A stretch of DNA of 64,000 bases from Prevotella heparinolytica (GCF_004342845.1 NZ_SLXB01000008.1:1-64000), one strand, 5' to 3'. Positions 53,522 through 63,048 are shown, counted from the first letter of the stretch. The notes: a model not told the origin generated them from the sequence alone. Numbers and translations are program-made.

Positions 53522-54478
53522 ATGAAAAAGTTAGCAATTGCATTGATGATGGGAGCGGCTGCATTGGCAGCCAATGCCCAAATGAACTACAAGGTGCAGA
53601 CAGCCTGCCATCCGCAGGACGTAAAGCACTATGATACGGAGCGCCTGCGCAGTGCCTTCGTGATGGAAAAAGTGATGGTAGCGGACGAAATCAACATAAC
53701 TTATACCCTCTACGACCGTTTGATTTACGGCGGAGTGATGCCGGTGAACAAGACTCTCAAGCTGGAGGTGTTCCGCGAACTCGGTCCGGAAATCACTTAT
53801 TTCCTCGAACGTCGCGAATTGGGAGTAATCAATACCGGTGGCGACGGAGTGGTTACGGTAGACGGCAAAGAGTATCCAATGAAGTACAAAGAAGCGCTTT
53901 ACGTGGGATGCGGCAACAAAGAAGTAACCTTTAGAAGCAACGATTCCACCCGACCGGCCAAATTCTACATCAACTCGGCTCCGGCCTATAAGCCCTATGT
54001 CACTCAATTAATTACCACCGATGCCAAACTTCAGAAAGCCAACTCCAAGAAATATGCATTGGGCATCTCCGACCGCTACGGAAAGATGGAAGACAGCAAC
54101 GACCGCATCGTGAACCAACTGATTGTGAAGGATGTGTTGGAAAGAGTGAAAGACGGCGGTACGAACCAGTTGCAAATGGGGCTCACTGAACTGACTCCCG
54201 GCTCGGTATGGAACACCATGCCCGCCCATACGCACACACGCCGCATGGAAGCCTACTACTATTTCAACGTGGCCGAAGGCAATGCCATCTGCCACCTGAT
54301 GGGCGAACCGCAGGAAGAACGTCTGGTGTGGCTGCACAACGAACAAGCCATCACATCTCCCGAATGGTCTATCCACGCAGCAGCAGGAACACGCAACTAT
54401 ACTTTCATCTGGGGCATGGCAGGCGAAAACCTGAAATACAGCGACAAGGATGAAATAAAATATACGAATATGAAATAA
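53522..54478 (+). CDS. kduI: 5-keto-4-deoxyuronate isomerase with signal peptide
   Basis: A 318-residue KduI that isomerises 5-keto-4-deoxyuronate to 3-deoxy-D-glycero-2,5-hexodiulosonate. The double-cupin metal site is visible: His236, His238 and Glu243 in [14 protein letters not shown], and His285 in [56 protein letters not shown] is the usual KduI N-terminus. Before it, the chosen ATG at 53522 adds a signal peptide ([19 protein letters not shown]), suggesting periplasmic location, unlike the cytoplasmic E. coli enzyme. Met21 (53582) is an internal alternative that would give the short cytoplasmic form. Second gene after the EIIC-like permease; terminator follows. Confidence 0.92.
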   Translation: MKKLAIALMMGAAALAANAQMNYKVQTACHPQDVKHYDTERLRSAFVMEKVMVADEINITYTLYDRLIYGGVMPVNKTLKLEVFRELGPEITYFLERRELGVINTGGDGVVTVDGKEYPMKYKEALYVGCGNKEVTFRSNDSTRPAKFYINSAPAYKPYVTQLITTDAKLQKANSKKYALGISDRYGKMEDSNDRIVNQLIVKDVLERVKDGGTNQLQMGLTELTPGSVWNTMPAHTHTRRMEAYYYFNVAEGNAICHLMGEPQEERLVWLHNEQAITSPEWSIHAAAGTRNYTFIWGMAGENLKYSDKDEIKYTNMK

Positions 54479-54503
54479 GATTCGTACACGAAACACATAC
54501 GGG

Positions 54504-54543
54504 CACAGAGCTTTTCATTCTATGCAACATGGGAAGCTCTGTG
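54504..54543 (+). terminator. terminator after kduI
   Basis: Perfect 10-bp stem CACAGAGCTT/AAGCTCTGTG with a 20-nt loop, followed by TTTCTGT. Confidence 0.7.
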
Positions 54544-54610
54544 TTTCTGTATCTGCGTGTCCAATGTCCGTTTCGTCATTTTATACAGTTTTTCCACCAA
54601 TTATTACACC

Positions 54611-54638
54611 TTGCACAACACACAAAACCCTATTTTTG
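54611..54638 (+). promoter_or_regulatory. promoter of the exuT-like gene
   Basis: TTG (54611-54613), 17 nt, TATTTTTG (54631-54638), 23 nt before the ATG; matches the -7 consensus. Confidence 0.6.
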
Positions 54639-54661
54639 CAACCAAATAATAAATCTATATC

Positions 54662-56131
54662 ATGAGTACATTTTCAAACACATCGGGCAAGATGACCAAT
54701 TACCGCTGGGTCATCTGCTGCATGCTCTTCTTTGCCACAACAGTCAACTATCTTGACCGCCAAGTCCTTTCTCTCACTTGGAAAGATTTCATCGCTCCGG
54801 AGTTCCATTGGACAGATGCCGATTATGGCGACATCACCGCCGTCTTCTCCATTGTATATGCCATCGCAAACCTGTTTGCCGGCCGTTTCATCGACTGGAT
54901 GGGAACCAAGAAAGGCTATCTTTGGGCCATCTTCGTCTGGTCGTTGGGCGCATGTCTGCACGCAGCCTGCGGCTGGGCCACCGAACACGTAGTGGGCATT
55001 CATGATGCGGCAGCCATGGTTTCGGCCACGGGGGCAGTGGCATCGACCATCGCCATTACCAGCGTCTATTTCTTCATAGCCGCCCGCATCGTGCTAAGCG
55101 TGGGCGAGGCAGGCAACTTTCCGGCCGCCATCAAGGTGACGGCAGAATATTTTCCTAAAAAAGACCGAGCTTTTTCTACCTCCATCTTCAATGCCGGAGC
55201 CACGGTAGGCGCTTTAATCGCCCCGGTCACCATTCCCCCGCTGGCACGCTATTTCCAAAGCATAGGCATAGGCAACGGCTGGGAAATGGCATTTATCGTC
55301 ATCGGCGCATTGGGCTTCGTATGGATGGGACTGTGGATGTTCCTTTATAAAAAGCCGAATGAAAACCCCGCAGTCAACGCCGCCGAGCTGGCATACATCG
55401 AACAAGACAAACTGACCGAAGAAAACAACAGCTCCTCCAAAGAGGATAAAAGGGAGCGAAAACTCTCATTCCTCGAATGCCTCAAGTACCGCCAGGCATG
55501 GGCGTTTGCCATAGGCAAATTCATGACGGACGGCGTATGGTGGTTCTTCCTCTTTTGGACTCCCGCCTACATTTCGGACGTTTACGGTTTCTCATCGGAT
55601 AGCGCAACCGCACAGTTGCTGATATTTGTGCTTTATGCCATCACGATGCTCTCTATCTATGGAGGCAAACTGCCCACCATCATCATCAACAAGACCGGCA
55701 TGAATCCATACGCTGCCCGTATGCGCGCCATGCTTGTTTTTGCCCTGTTCCCGTTGCTTGCCTTGTTTGCGCAGCCTTTGGGGGCTTATTCCTACTGGTT
55801 TCCCATCATCATCATCGGTATTGCGGGAGCCGCCCACCAGTCATGGTCGGCCAACATCTACTCCGTGGTAGGCGACATGTTTCCGAAGAGTGCGGTAGCC
55901 ACCATCACCGGCTTCGGAGGCATGGCAGGCGGTGTCGGCGCATTCCTTATCAATAAAAGTTCCGGCATGCTCTTCACCTATGCCGACGAGAGCCAAATGG
56001 CGTTCATGGGTTTCGTCGGGAAACCTGCCGGCTACTTCATCATCTTCTGCGTCTGCGCCGTGGCTTACTTGATAGGTTGGTGCATCATGAAGGCGCTGGT
56101 GCCGAAATACAAACCGATTGTGGCAGACTGA
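54662..56131 (+). CDS. MFS hexuronate transporter, ExuT-like
   Basis: A 489-residue major-facilitator protein with 12 membrane helices and a long charged central loop (about 235-262). YLDRQVLSLTWKDFIAPEFHWTDADYGDITAVFSIVYAIANLFAGRFIDWMGTKKGYLWAIFVWSLGACLHA matches the ACS family (sialate/hexuronate symporters); GEAGNFPAAIKVTAEYFPKKDRAFSTSIFNAGATVGALIAP is the second family block. ExuT imports galacturonate or glucuronate with protons. It has its own promoter and terminator at the end of the pectin locus, which suits uptake of galacturonate or its keto-deoxy derivative. Confidence 0.9.
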   Translation: MSTFSNTSGKMTNYRWVICCMLFFATTVNYLDRQVLSLTWKDFIAPEFHWTDADYGDITAVFSIVYAIANLFAGRFIDWMGTKKGYLWAIFVWSLGACLHAACGWATEHVVGIHDAAAMVSATGAVASTIAITSVYFFIAARIVLSVGEAGNFPAAIKVTAEYFPKKDRAFSTSIFNAGATVGALIAPVTIPPLARYFQSIGIGNGWEMAFIVIGALGFVWMGLWMFLYKKPNENPAVNAAELAYIEQDKLTEENNSSSKEDKRERKLSFLECLKYRQAWAFAIGKFMTDGVWWFFLFWTPAYISDVYGFSSDSATAQLLIFVLYAITMLSIYGGKLPTIIINKTGMNPYAARMRAMLVFALFPLLALFAQPLGAYSYWFPIIIIGIAGAAHQSWSANIYSVVGDMFPKSAVATITGFGGMAGGVGAFLINKSSGMLFTYADESQMAFMGFVGKPAGYFIIFCVCAVAYLIGWCIMKALVPKYKPIVAD

Positions 56132-56157
56132 CACTTTCCAAACCGAATTTACCTGCA

Positions 56158-56193
56158 ATATCGGGGTTGGGTGGTTTCACCCGACCCCGATAT
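56158..56193 (+). terminator. terminator after the exuT-like gene
   Basis: Stem ATATCGGGGT(T)GGGTG against CACCC(G)ACCCCGATAT, 15 paired bases plus one wobble, 4-nt loop; weak T-tail. Confidence 0.7.
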
Positions 56194-56271
56194 GTATTGC
56201 ACATCAAAAAATCTTTCCAAAATTTCCATAAAAACAACCCTTGAAAAGCCGACAAAAGGAACGAGAAAAGT

Positions 56272-56359
56272 TCAGTTCCGTATTGAAGGTACATCAGTCG
56301 TATACTGATGTAGGATGAGTCGTATACTGAAGCCACATCAGTCGTATACTGATCTTCCC
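56272..56359. repeat. array of four 22-bp repeats (TCAGTCGTAT family), copy 2
   Basis: Units of exactly 22 bp start at 56272, 56294, 56316 and 56338. Units 2 and 4 carry TCAGTCGTATACTGA, unit 3 TGAGTCGTATACTGA, and unit 1 is diverged (TCAGTTCCGTATTGA). The order matches copy 1 at 8591, and downstream similarity (CAGAAG, GGGTAT, then GTAAAT) runs on for about 80 bp. It lies between the exuT terminator and the tRNA terminator; no gene in 56132-56600 is supported. Confidence 0.85.
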
Positions 56360-56605
56360 CCCTGCCAGAAGGTGCTCTGACAAGGGTATGACTTTCCTCG
56401 TCCGTTTTCTCCGAAAGCTCTTTTGAAGAAGTAAATATTCGCAACACCATATTCCCCAAAACGCCTCTTCATCGAAAGTTTTCGTAATATCAGCCGGAAG
56501 CCCATTATAGAAGAATGTTTTTTCGGAATGAATTGCAATAATATCACCAACACAATCTTCGGAGTAATCCGGAACAGCTCCATAACGACACATAATCTGA
56601 AAAGA

Positions 56606-56664
56606 CCCAACAAAAAGAGAACGCTTTGCAGACGAAATCTGCAAAGCGTTCTCTTTTTGTTGGG
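56606..56664 (-). terminator. terminator of tRNA-Gln with a long perfect stem
   Basis: Perfect 27-bp inverted repeat (56606-56632 and 56638-56664) around a 5-nt loop, including AGAACGCTTTGCAGA and its complement and A/T tracts for termination on the minus strand. The right arm runs into the 3' end of the tRNA acceptor stem. Confidence 0.8.
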
Positions 56665-56730
56665 CTATCTGGACTCGAACCAGAAATGACAGGACCAGAA
56701 TCTGTAGTGTTACCATTACACCATAGCCCA
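56660..56730 (-). tRNA. tRNA-Gln (anticodon CUG)
   Basis: A 71-nt cloverleaf on the minus strand. The acceptor stem is TGGGCTA/TAGCCCA (7 bp), the D arm contains TGTAATGGTAAC, the anticodon loop is TTCTGGT with anticodon CTG (reads CAG, glutamine), and the T arm has GGTTCGAGTCC. One mismatch (A-C) closes the anticodon stem beside the loop. The CCA end is not encoded. A TATCTTTG -7 box lies 29 nt upstream. Confidence 0.93.
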
Positions 56731-56758
56731 ATAACAGGTTATTTCTGTTTTGCGGTTG

Positions 56759-56766
56759 CAAAGATA
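56759..56766 (-). promoter_or_regulatory. -7 box of tRNA-Gln
   Basis: Minus-strand TATCTTTG within TATCTTTGCAACC. Confidence 0.6.
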
Positions 56767-56889
56767 CAAAAAAAACGAGAATCCAAAACTTTATCGAACA
56801 TTTTTTTCTATCAAAGCAGATAAACCATGTGCAAAGATTCGCACAACTAAAAAAAAGCAAAAAATCAAACTCTTTTCCTCTTTTGCGTG

Positions 56890-56917
56890 TTTGGTATGAG
56901 AAATCAATGTATATTTG
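56890..56917 (+). promoter_or_regulatory. promoter of rsfS-ftsH-cdsA
   Basis: TTTG (56890-56893), 16 nt, TATATTTG (56910-56917), 28 nt before the rsfS ATG. Confidence 0.6.
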
Positions 56918-56945
56918 CCATCTGTTTTTAATATAATAATGTATA

Positions 56946-57305
56946 ATGAACGAAACCAAAAGACTGATTCAACAGATTACAGAAGGAATTCAAGATAAAA
57001 AAGGAAAGAAAATCGTCGTTGCCGACCTCACAAAAATAGACGATACAATATGCAACTATTTCGTCATCTGCCAAGGAAACTCACCCAGCCAAGTGACGGC
57101 CATCGTAGAATCCGTCAAGGATTTCACGCGCAAGGGGGCCGATACCAAACCTTTCGCCATCGACGGATTGCGCAACGCCGAATGGGTGGCAATGGACTAT
57201 TCGGATATTCTGGTACATGTATTCCTGCCGGAGGCAAGAGAGTTCTATAACTTGGAACACCTTTGGGCAGACGCCAAATTAACCCAAATCCCCGACATAG
57301 ATTAA
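56946..57305 (+). CDS. rsfS: ribosomal silencing factor RsfS
   Basis: A 119-residue protein of the RsfS/Iojap family. It binds ribosomal protein uL14 on the 50S subunit and blocks joining with 30S when nutrients are short. Family motifs are DLTKIDDTICNYFVICQGNSPSQVTAIVESV and WVAMDYSDILVHVFLPEAREFYNLEHLWADAK; the length is normal. It is followed by ftsH after 9 bp, an arrangement common in Bacteroidales, and has its own promoter opposite that of tRNA-Gln. Confidence 0.95.
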   Translation: MNETKRLIQQITEGIQDKKGKKIVVADLTKIDDTICNYFVICQGNSPSQVTAIVESVKDFTRKGADTKPFAIDGLRNAEWVAMDYSDILVHVFLPEAREFYNLEHLWADAKLTQIPDID

Positions 57306-57314
57306 TCAAAACGT

Positions 57315-59363
57315 ATGGACAATAATACCAACAAAAAGCCTAATAAAGTGAACATGCCCAAGTTCAACCTGAATTGGTTGTACATGATAATAGCAATCAT
57401 GCTGGTGGGATTGTACCTCACCAACGAAAGCGGCACCACCTCCAAAAACATCTCCTATGATGAGTTTCAGCAATACGTGCGCAACGGCTATATCAGCAAA
57501 GTAATCGGCTACGACGACAACTCCGTTGAAGCATACATCAAGTCGCAACACGTAGGAAACGTCTTCCGCCAAGACTCTAACCGGGTAGGCAAAAACCCGC
57601 TCATCACAACCGAAGCACCTTCGCGCGAAAGTCTGGGAGACTTTTTGCAGAAAGAAAGAGATGAATCGCACTTCGACGGTTCCATCAATTACGAAAAGAA
57701 AAGAAACTATTTCGGCGCCTTCCTATGGCAGGTTCTTCCTTTTGCCTTCCTCATCGGTTTCTGGATTTACCTCTCGCGCCGGATGAGCGGCGGAGGCGGA
57801 GGCATGGGCGGCGGCGGAGGCATCTTCAGCGTAGGCAAATCCAAAGCCCAGCTCTTCGAGAAAGGTTCTACCATAAAGATAACCTTCAAGGATGTGGCAG
57901 GACTTGCCGAAGCCAAGCAGGAGGTAGAAGAAATCGTAGAGTTCTTGAAAGAACCGCAAAAATACACCGACTTGGGAGGTAAAATACCCAAAGGCGCTTT
58001 GCTCGTAGGTCCTCCGGGAACCGGCAAGACACTGCTCGCAAAGGCCGTGGCAGGAGAGGCGAACGTACCGTTCTTCTCGCTGGCCGGTTCTGATTTTGTC
58101 GAGATGTTTGTGGGTGTGGGGGCGTCCAGAGTGCGCGACCTGTTCCGCCAAGCAAAGGAGAAAGCTCCCTGCATCGTGTTTATCGACGAGATTGACGCCG
58201 TGGGACGTGCCCGCTCCAAGGCTGCCGCTATGGGTGGCAACGATGAACGCGAAAACACGTTGAACCAATTGCTGACCGAAATGGACGGCTTCGGCTCGAA
58301 CAGCGGCGTCATCATTCTGGCCGCTACCAACCGTGTGGATGTTCTGGACAAAGCCTTGCTTCGCGCCGGACGCTTCGACAGACAGATACACGTGGACCTT
58401 CCCGATTTGAACGAACGCAAAGAGGTGTTCGGCGTACATTTACGCCCCATTAAGATAGACAATACGGTGGACATCGATTTACTGGCCCGCCAGACACCCG
58501 GCTTCTCCGGAGCCGACATTGCCAACGTCTGCAACGAAGCAGCCTTGATAGCCGCCCGCCACGGCAAGAAGTTTGTCGGCAAGCAGGATTTTCTGGATGC
58601 CGTAGACCGTATTGTCGGCGGTCTGGAAAAGAAAACCAAGATTACAACCGAAGCCGAACGCCGTTCCATAGCCATACACGAAGCCGGCCATGCCAGCATA
58701 TCATGGCTGCTGGAATACGCCAACCCGTTGATTAAAGTAACCATCGTGCCCCGCGGACGCGCTTTGGGTGCAGCATGGTATCTGCCTGAAGAGCGACAAA
58801 TCACCACCAAAGAACAGATGCTGGACGAAATGTGCGCCACTTTGGGAGGGCGTGCGGCAGAAGACCTCTTCTTGGGAAGAATATCCACAGGTGCCATGAA
58901 CGACTTGGAGCGTGTGACGAAACAGGCTTACGGCATGGTGGCTTATCTGGGTATGAGCGAGAAGATTCCCAACCTCTGCTATTATAATAATGAGGAATAC
59001 TCTTTCAACCGCCCGTACAGCGAAAAGACAGCCGAACTGATTGATGAAGAGGTGAAGCAAATGATAAACGAGCAATACGAACGTGCCAAGAAATTATTGT
59101 CCGAACATAAAGAAGGACACAACCGGTTGGCACAATTGCTGATTGACAAGGAGGTAATCTTTGCTGAAGACGTCGAACATATCTTCGGCAAACGCCCGTG
59201 GGCCTCACGCTCTGAAGAGATTATCAATGCCAAGGTTTCTGCCGAACAGAAAAAGGCGGAAGAAGAGGAAACAGAAAAGGCCGCAGAGGCAGAGAAAGAG
59301 GTGAAGGAAAAGGAAGGAGCAGCCGAGAACACCACATCGGCAGACCCTGTATCTCAAAACTAA
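57315..59363 (+). CDS. ftsH: ATP-dependent zinc metalloprotease FtsH
   Basis: A 682-residue membrane-anchored AAA+ protease. Two membrane helices (about 17-34 and 134-155) flank a periplasmic part. Walker A is GPPGTGKT, Walker B FIDEID, the second region of homology is [32 protein letters not shown], and the zinc site is HEAGH with a distal Asp in the peptidase domain. It degrades membrane proteins and some cytoplasmic regulators. A Gly-rich loop ([12 protein letters not shown]) follows the second helix. The C-terminal Glu/Ala/Lys tail (about 645-682) is low complexity. Second gene of the rsfS-ftsH-cdsA operon. Confidence 0.97.
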   Translation: MDNNTNKKPNKVNMPKFNLNWLYMIIAIMLVGLYLTNESGTTSKNISYDEFQQYVRNGYISKVIGYDDNSVEAYIKSQHVGNVFRQDSNRVGKNPLITTEAPSRESLGDFLQKERDESHFDGSINYEKKRNYFGAFLWQVLPFAFLIGFWIYLSRRMSGGGGGMGGGGGIFSVGKSKAQLFEKGSTIKITFKDVAGLAEAKQEVEEIVEFLKEPQKYTDLGGKIPKGALLVGPPGTGKTLLAKAVAGEANVPFFSLAGSDFVEMFVGVGASRVRDLFRQAKEKAPCIVFIDEIDAVGRARSKAAAMGGNDERENTLNQLLTEMDGFGSNSGVIILAATNRVDVLDKALLRAGRFDRQIHVDLPDLNERKEVFGVHLRPIKIDNTVDIDLLARQTPGFSGADIANVCNEAALIAARHGKKFVGKQDFLDAVDRIVGGLEKKTKITTEAERRSIAIHEAGHASISWLLEYANPLIKVTIVPRGRALGAAWYLPEERQITTKEQMLDEMCATLGGRAAEDLFLGRISTGAMNDLERVTKQAYGMVAYLGMSEKIPNLCYYNNEEYSFNRPYSEKTAELIDEEVKQMINEQYERAKKLLSEHKEGHNRLAQLLIDKEVIFAEDVEHIFGKRPWASRSEEIINAKVSAEQKKAEEEETEKAAEAEKEVKEKEGAAENTTSADPVSQN

Positions 59364-59380
59364 AAAAAAAGGAAAGTAGC

Positions 59381-60220
59381 GTGAAAAACAACTTTATCCA
59401 ACGTGCCGTCACCGGCGTGCTGTTCGTAACAGTATTGGTGGGCTGCATTCTTTACAGCCCCTTCTCATTCGGAATATTATTTACCATTATCAGCGCACTG
59501 AGCGTGCACGAGTTCGCCCGGTTAATCAATCAAAACGGCGAGATAAGCCTCAATAAGACCATCACCTCTTTAGGAGGAGCATACCTGTTTCTCGCATTGA
59601 TGAGCTTCTGCACGCAACAGAGCGTAGGGGCACGGGTATTCCTCCCCTATCTGGCACTGCTGCTCTATCTGATGATAACGGAATTATATCTTAAGAAAAA
59701 GAACCCGACAGGTAATTGGGCATACTCCATGCTAAGCCAATTATACGTGGCACTACCTTTTGCCCTGTTGAACGTACTTGCGTTTCAAAACTCACCGGAA
59801 ACAGGCAGTGTGACTTATAACCCCATCCTTCCGTTATCTATCTTCGTCTTCATCTGGCTGAGCGATACCGGAGCTTATTGCGTAGGGTCGTTAATCGGCA
59901 AACACCGCCTGTTCGAGCGTATCTCGCCCAAGAAATCGTGGGAGGGAAGCATTGGCGGCGGCGCATTCTCCATAGCCTCCTCCTTGGCTTTTGCCCATTT
60001 TTTTCCTTTCATGTCATGGTGGCAATGGGCCGGATTGGCAACAGTCATCGTCATTTTCGGTACGTGGGGAGACTTGACCGAATCGTTGATGAAACGCCAA
60101 TTGGGCATCAAGGATTCCGGCAACATCTTGCCGGGACACGGTGGAATGCTCGACCGCTTCGACAGTGCCCTGATGGCTATTCCGGCCGCAGTAGTCTATC
60201 TATATGCCTTGAGCATGTAA
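59381..60220 (+). CDS. cdsA: phosphatidate cytidylyltransferase
   Basis: A 279-residue inner-membrane enzyme that makes CDP-diacylglycerol from phosphatidate and CTP. It has about seven membrane helices and the C-terminal signature GDLTESLMKRQLGIKDSGNILPGHGGMLDRFDSALMAIPAA, which holds the CDP-alcohol catalytic Asp pair. SDTGAYCVGSLIGKHRLFERISPKKSWEGSIGG is the preceding conserved loop. The start is a GTG (59381), 17 nt after the ftsH stop. Third gene of the operon; convergent with the NigD-like gene, 6 bp apart. Confidence 0.96.
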   Translation: MKNNFIQRAVTGVLFVTVLVGCILYSPFSFGILFTIISALSVHEFARLINQNGEISLNKTITSLGGAYLFLALMSFCTQQSVGARVFLPYLALLLYLMITELYLKKKNPTGNWAYSMLSQLYVALPFALLNVLAFQNSPETGSVTYNPILPLSIFVFIWLSDTGAYCVGSLIGKHRLFERISPKKSWEGSIGGGAFSIASSLAFAHFFPFMSWWQWAGLATVIVIFGTWGDLTESLMKRQLGIKDSGNILPGHGGMLDRFDSALMAIPAAVVYLYALSM

Positions 60221-60226
60221 GCATTC

Positions 60227-60973
60227 TCATTGCAACTGCATGTCCGACAAGTCCGGAATGTTTACTTCCTTGATGTTGTTGTTGTTTGTCAAGCTCTTAT
60301 CGAATGTTATCTCCACCTTACCGTTTACTTCCGAGTGGAGTTTCAACTTGATGCCTTTGATATCGTGAGTGATTTTCAGGCTATTCAGATTATAAGAGAC
60401 GGCAGCATAGGAGCGACGGCCGGTCAAGTCGTCATAATCATTGTAGCGCAGTTCCAAATGAATATAACCGTCATCGCCATATAAGTCCTCATCCTTCTGC
60501 GGACGCACCAGGCTTATGCGGTGTTTCTTCGCAGACGGCAGGTTCTGAACGAAAAAGATGTTCATATAACCGCCGCTGATGCTTATATCGCCCTTATATA
60601 TCCGTACAGGGTCATTACCAAACTCCTGTTCGGTTTCGGGCGTCAGTGTTTCTACCCCTTTTGTCAGGACATTTTGCAGTTTCAGCAACTTTACGGCATG
60701 GTCGTATCCCTCGTAGTTATCCCACAAAGGGTTGAACACAGTCAGCACACGCTGCCCGTCCACGGCCTCATACCATCCAAGATCGACATTCACCGGCCAG
60801 AGGGTTCCCCACCTATCGCAATTCAGATAGAAAGCATTTCCCGTAACACGCACAGTGGCCCACAAAGGCGGAGTAAAATCACCTACCGAATATCCTTCGG
60901 AATCTCCACACGATTGCAATGACGGCATCAGCGCCAAGCATATCACCATAAATAAGCAATGTAGTTTTTTCAT
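60227..60973 (-). CDS. NigD-like lipoprotein
   Basis: A 248-residue lipoprotein (lipobox LQSC, Cys22). The start at 60973 is chosen for a normal lipoprotein signal; the open frame reaches 61102, but the region between carries a terminator. The N-terminal domain (GYSVGDFTPPLWATVRVTGNAFYLNCDRWGTLWPVNVDLGWYEAVDGQRVLTVFNPLWDNYEGYDHAVKLLKLQNVLTKGVETL) and the C-terminal strand-rich domain (SLVRPQKDEDLYGDDGYIHLELRYNDYDD) match NigD-like proteins. NigD was linked to bacteriocin immunity, but most relatives are of unknown envelope function. Confidence 0.85.
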   Translation of the reverse strand: MKKLHCLFMVICLALMPSLQSCGDSEGYSVGDFTPPLWATVRVTGNAFYLNCDRWGTLWPVNVDLGWYEAVDGQRVLTVFNPLWDNYEGYDHAVKLLKLQNVLTKGVETLTPETEQEFGNDPVRIYKGDISISGGYMNIFFVQNLPSAKKHRISLVRPQKDEDLYGDDGYIHLELRYNDYDDLTGRRSYAAVSYNLNSLKITHDIKGIKLKLHSEVNGKVEITFDKSLTNNNNIKEVNIPDLSDMQLQ

Positions 60974-61012
60974 AATCAAAATCTTTTTCCGTTTGTTTCT
61001 GTCTGAAAAATA

Positions 61013-61044
61013 CAAAAGCCGGGCGTTTACTGCACCGGCTTTTG
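61013..61044. terminator. bidirectional terminator between lpxB and the NigD-like gene
   Basis: Perfect 10-bp stem CAAAAGCCGG/CCGGCTTTTG with a 12-nt loop; T-rich flank on both strands (minus TATTTTT, plus TGTTTTTT). It ends the surE-lpxB operon. Confidence 0.85.
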
Positions 61045-61098
61045 TGTTTTTTATTGTTTTAACAGAATACTTCCGGCATCTGCCGTACTCTTCGCATC

Positions 61099-62247
61099 TC
61101 ATCCTCCACGCCGTTTTTTAAGCAATGCCACCATCTTGAAGGCAGCATGCCGGGGTGCACCCGCTTTGCCCAAACGAGATGCCACATGCTCGTAACCGTC
61201 AAGCATCTGCCGTCGATATTGCTCGTCATATAGAATACTCTTCAACTCCGAGCGTATCCGTTCCACCGTCATGGTATCGGCAACCAGTTCCTTCACAACC
61301 TCACGATCAGCTATCAGGTTGACCAAAGAAATGTATTTTACTTTCAGCACATGCCTCTTCAGGAAAGCAATGATTTTCCCTATCGGGGTGTGGTAGCACA
61401 CCACCTGAGGCACACGGAACAAAGCCGTCTCCAATGTTGCCGTGCCCGAAGTGACCAATGCCGCCTCGGCCTGCCGCAACAAGGGAAACGTCTTATTGAA
61501 AAGAATCTTCACATCAGCCTCTCCTACATATTGCTTATAGTATTCGGGGGAGATGCCGGGAGCACCGGCCAACACCAATTGATAATCGGGGAAAGAGGCC
61601 GCCGCCCGAAGCATGTCCGGCAGGTTATCCTTGATTTCCTGTTTACGACTACCTGCCAACAAGGCAATTATCGGTTTATCGGATAGTACGTTGGCATGTG
61701 TAAAATCACCAAAAGCCTCGGAGCCGGAAGCACGGAAAGCCTCAACCTCATCTACCGTAGGGTTGCCTACATAATGTATGGGATAGCGATGCTTCCCTTC
61801 AAAAAACTCCACCTCGAACGGTAGAATGGAGAACAACTCGTCCACATCCCGCTTGATATTTTTGATGCGGTATTCCTTCCACGCCCAAATCTTGGGAGAG
61901 ATGTAATAGAAGACGGGAATCCGGGTATGTGCATGGACAAACTTGGCAATATTCAGATTAAAGCCCGGATAATCCACCAGAATCAGGACATCGGGCTGCC
62001 ATGCCACAATATCTTCCTTACAGCGCTTCATGTTGGCAAAAATGGTGCGCAGGTGCAACAGCACAGGAACAAAGCCCATATATGCCAGCTCCTTATAATG
62101 CTTCACCATCGTACCGCCCACCGCCGCCATCAAGTCACCGCCAAAGAAACGAAATTCCGCCCGGGCATCCTCTTCTTTCAGTGCGGCCATTAAGTGGGAG
62201 GCATGCAAGTCGCCGGAAGCTTCACCAACAATCAAGTAATATTTCAT
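61099..62247 (-). CDS. lpxB: lipid-A-disaccharide synthase
   Basis: A 382-residue GT19 glycosyltransferase joining UDP-diacylglucosamine and lipid X to make the lipid A disaccharide at the inner membrane. MKYYLIVGEASGDLHASHLMAALK is the family N-terminus, YYISPKIWAWKEYRIKNIKRDVDELFSILPFEVEFFE and YVGNPTVDEVE are diagnostic, and ALVTSGTATLETALFRVPQVVCY is the C-terminal donor site. It follows surE by 12 bp on the minus strand; a terminator lies 55 nt after its end. Confidence 0.96.
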   Translation of the reverse strand: MKYYLIVGEASGDLHASHLMAALKEEDARAEFRFFGGDLMAAVGGTMVKHYKELAYMGFVPVLLHLRTIFANMKRCKEDIVAWQPDVLILVDYPGFNLNIAKFVHAHTRIPVFYYISPKIWAWKEYRIKNIKRDVDELFSILPFEVEFFEGKHRYPIHYVGNPTVDEVEAFRASGSEAFGDFTHANVLSDKPIIALLAGSRKQEIKDNLPDMLRAAASFPDYQLVLAGAPGISPEYYKQYVGEADVKILFNKTFPLLRQAEAALVTSGTATLETALFRVPQVVCYHTPIGKIIAFLKRHVLKVKYISLVNLIADREVVKELVADTMTVERIRSELKSILYDEQYRRQMLDGYEHVASRLGKAGAPRHAAFKMVALLKKRRGG

Positions 62248-62259
62248 AAGCAGGCCGTC

Positions 62260-63027
62260 TTATTGGAACCAAGTCTTCAGCTCATCCATCAACCCATAAG
62301 CCGTAGCATCTACCGTAGTCGGCGTAATGGCTACATAACCGTTCTCAAGCGCCCAATGGTCGTTCTTTTCATTGTCCGTATCCTGATTTTCGAACTCACC
62401 GGTCAGCCAGTAGTAATGCGTATCTCCCCGATGTGCAAAATTCTCCCACTCGTTTACCCATTGTCCTTTAGTCTGCTCACAAACTTTGATGCCTTTCAGT
62501 TCTTTCGTATCAGGGAAGTTTACATTCAAACACGTCAACGGAGGCAGCCCTTTCTCCAACACCCTGCGGGCTATTTCGCGGATGTACGGGCCGGCCGGCT
62601 CGAAGTCGGCATTCATCTCATGCGAACACAGCGAAAAGCCGATGGAGGGAACTCCCTTCAAGCAACCTTCGATCACCACCCCCATCGTTCCGGAATAGTG
62701 CACATTCACCGAAGAATTATCGCCATGATTGATACCTCCCACCACAAGGTCGGGCTTACGGTCGAGCACAGTGTGGAAAGCCAGTTTCACACAATCGGTC
62801 GGCGTACCGGAACATTTGTAGACCGTCACCCCCACTTCCTTGCGGAGCAAACGGTAATGGATAGGTTCCGTCACCGTAAGTGCACACGCACTGCCCGAAC
62901 GCGGCGCATCCGGCGCCACCACCACTATCTCGCCCAACGGGCGGAGAAATCTAATCAACTCGCTAATGCCTTTTGCAATGATGCCATCATCATTGGAAAT
63001 CAATATCAAAGGTCTCCGGTTTTCCAT
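62260..63027 (-). CDS. surE: 5'/3'-nucleotidase SurE
   Basis: A 255-residue metal-dependent phosphatase of nucleoside monophosphates, linked to stationary-phase survival. [47 protein letters not shown] carries the DD metal-binding pair and the PDxxxSG loop; [45 protein letters not shown] is the second conserved block with the Asn-His metal residues. First gene of surE-lpxB; -7 box 22 nt upstream. Confidence 0.95.
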   Translation of the reverse strand: MENRRPLILISNDDGIIAKGISELIRFLRPLGEIVVVAPDAPRSGSACALTVTEPIHYRLLRKEVGVTVYKCSGTPTDCVKLAFHTVLDRKPDLVVGGINHGDNSSVNVHYSGTMGVVIEGCLKGVPSIGFSLCSHEMNADFEPAGPYIREIARRVLEKGLPPLTCLNVNFPDTKELKGIKVCEQTKGQWVNEWENFAHRGDTHYYWLTGEFENQDTDNEKNDHWALENGYVAITPTTVDATAYGLMDELKTWFQ

Positions 63028-63048
63028 ACTTTCAATTGTTTATGAGTG

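Noticed and set aside
56294..56959. Minus-strand open frames across the 22-bp array and tRNA-Gln
   Set aside because: They run through a tRNA, its terminator and the repeat array, so they are not genes.
61013..61102. A longer NigD-like protein starting at 61102
   Set aside because: The extension would read through a strong terminator and overlap the lpxB stop; the start at 60973 gives a proper lipoprotein signal.
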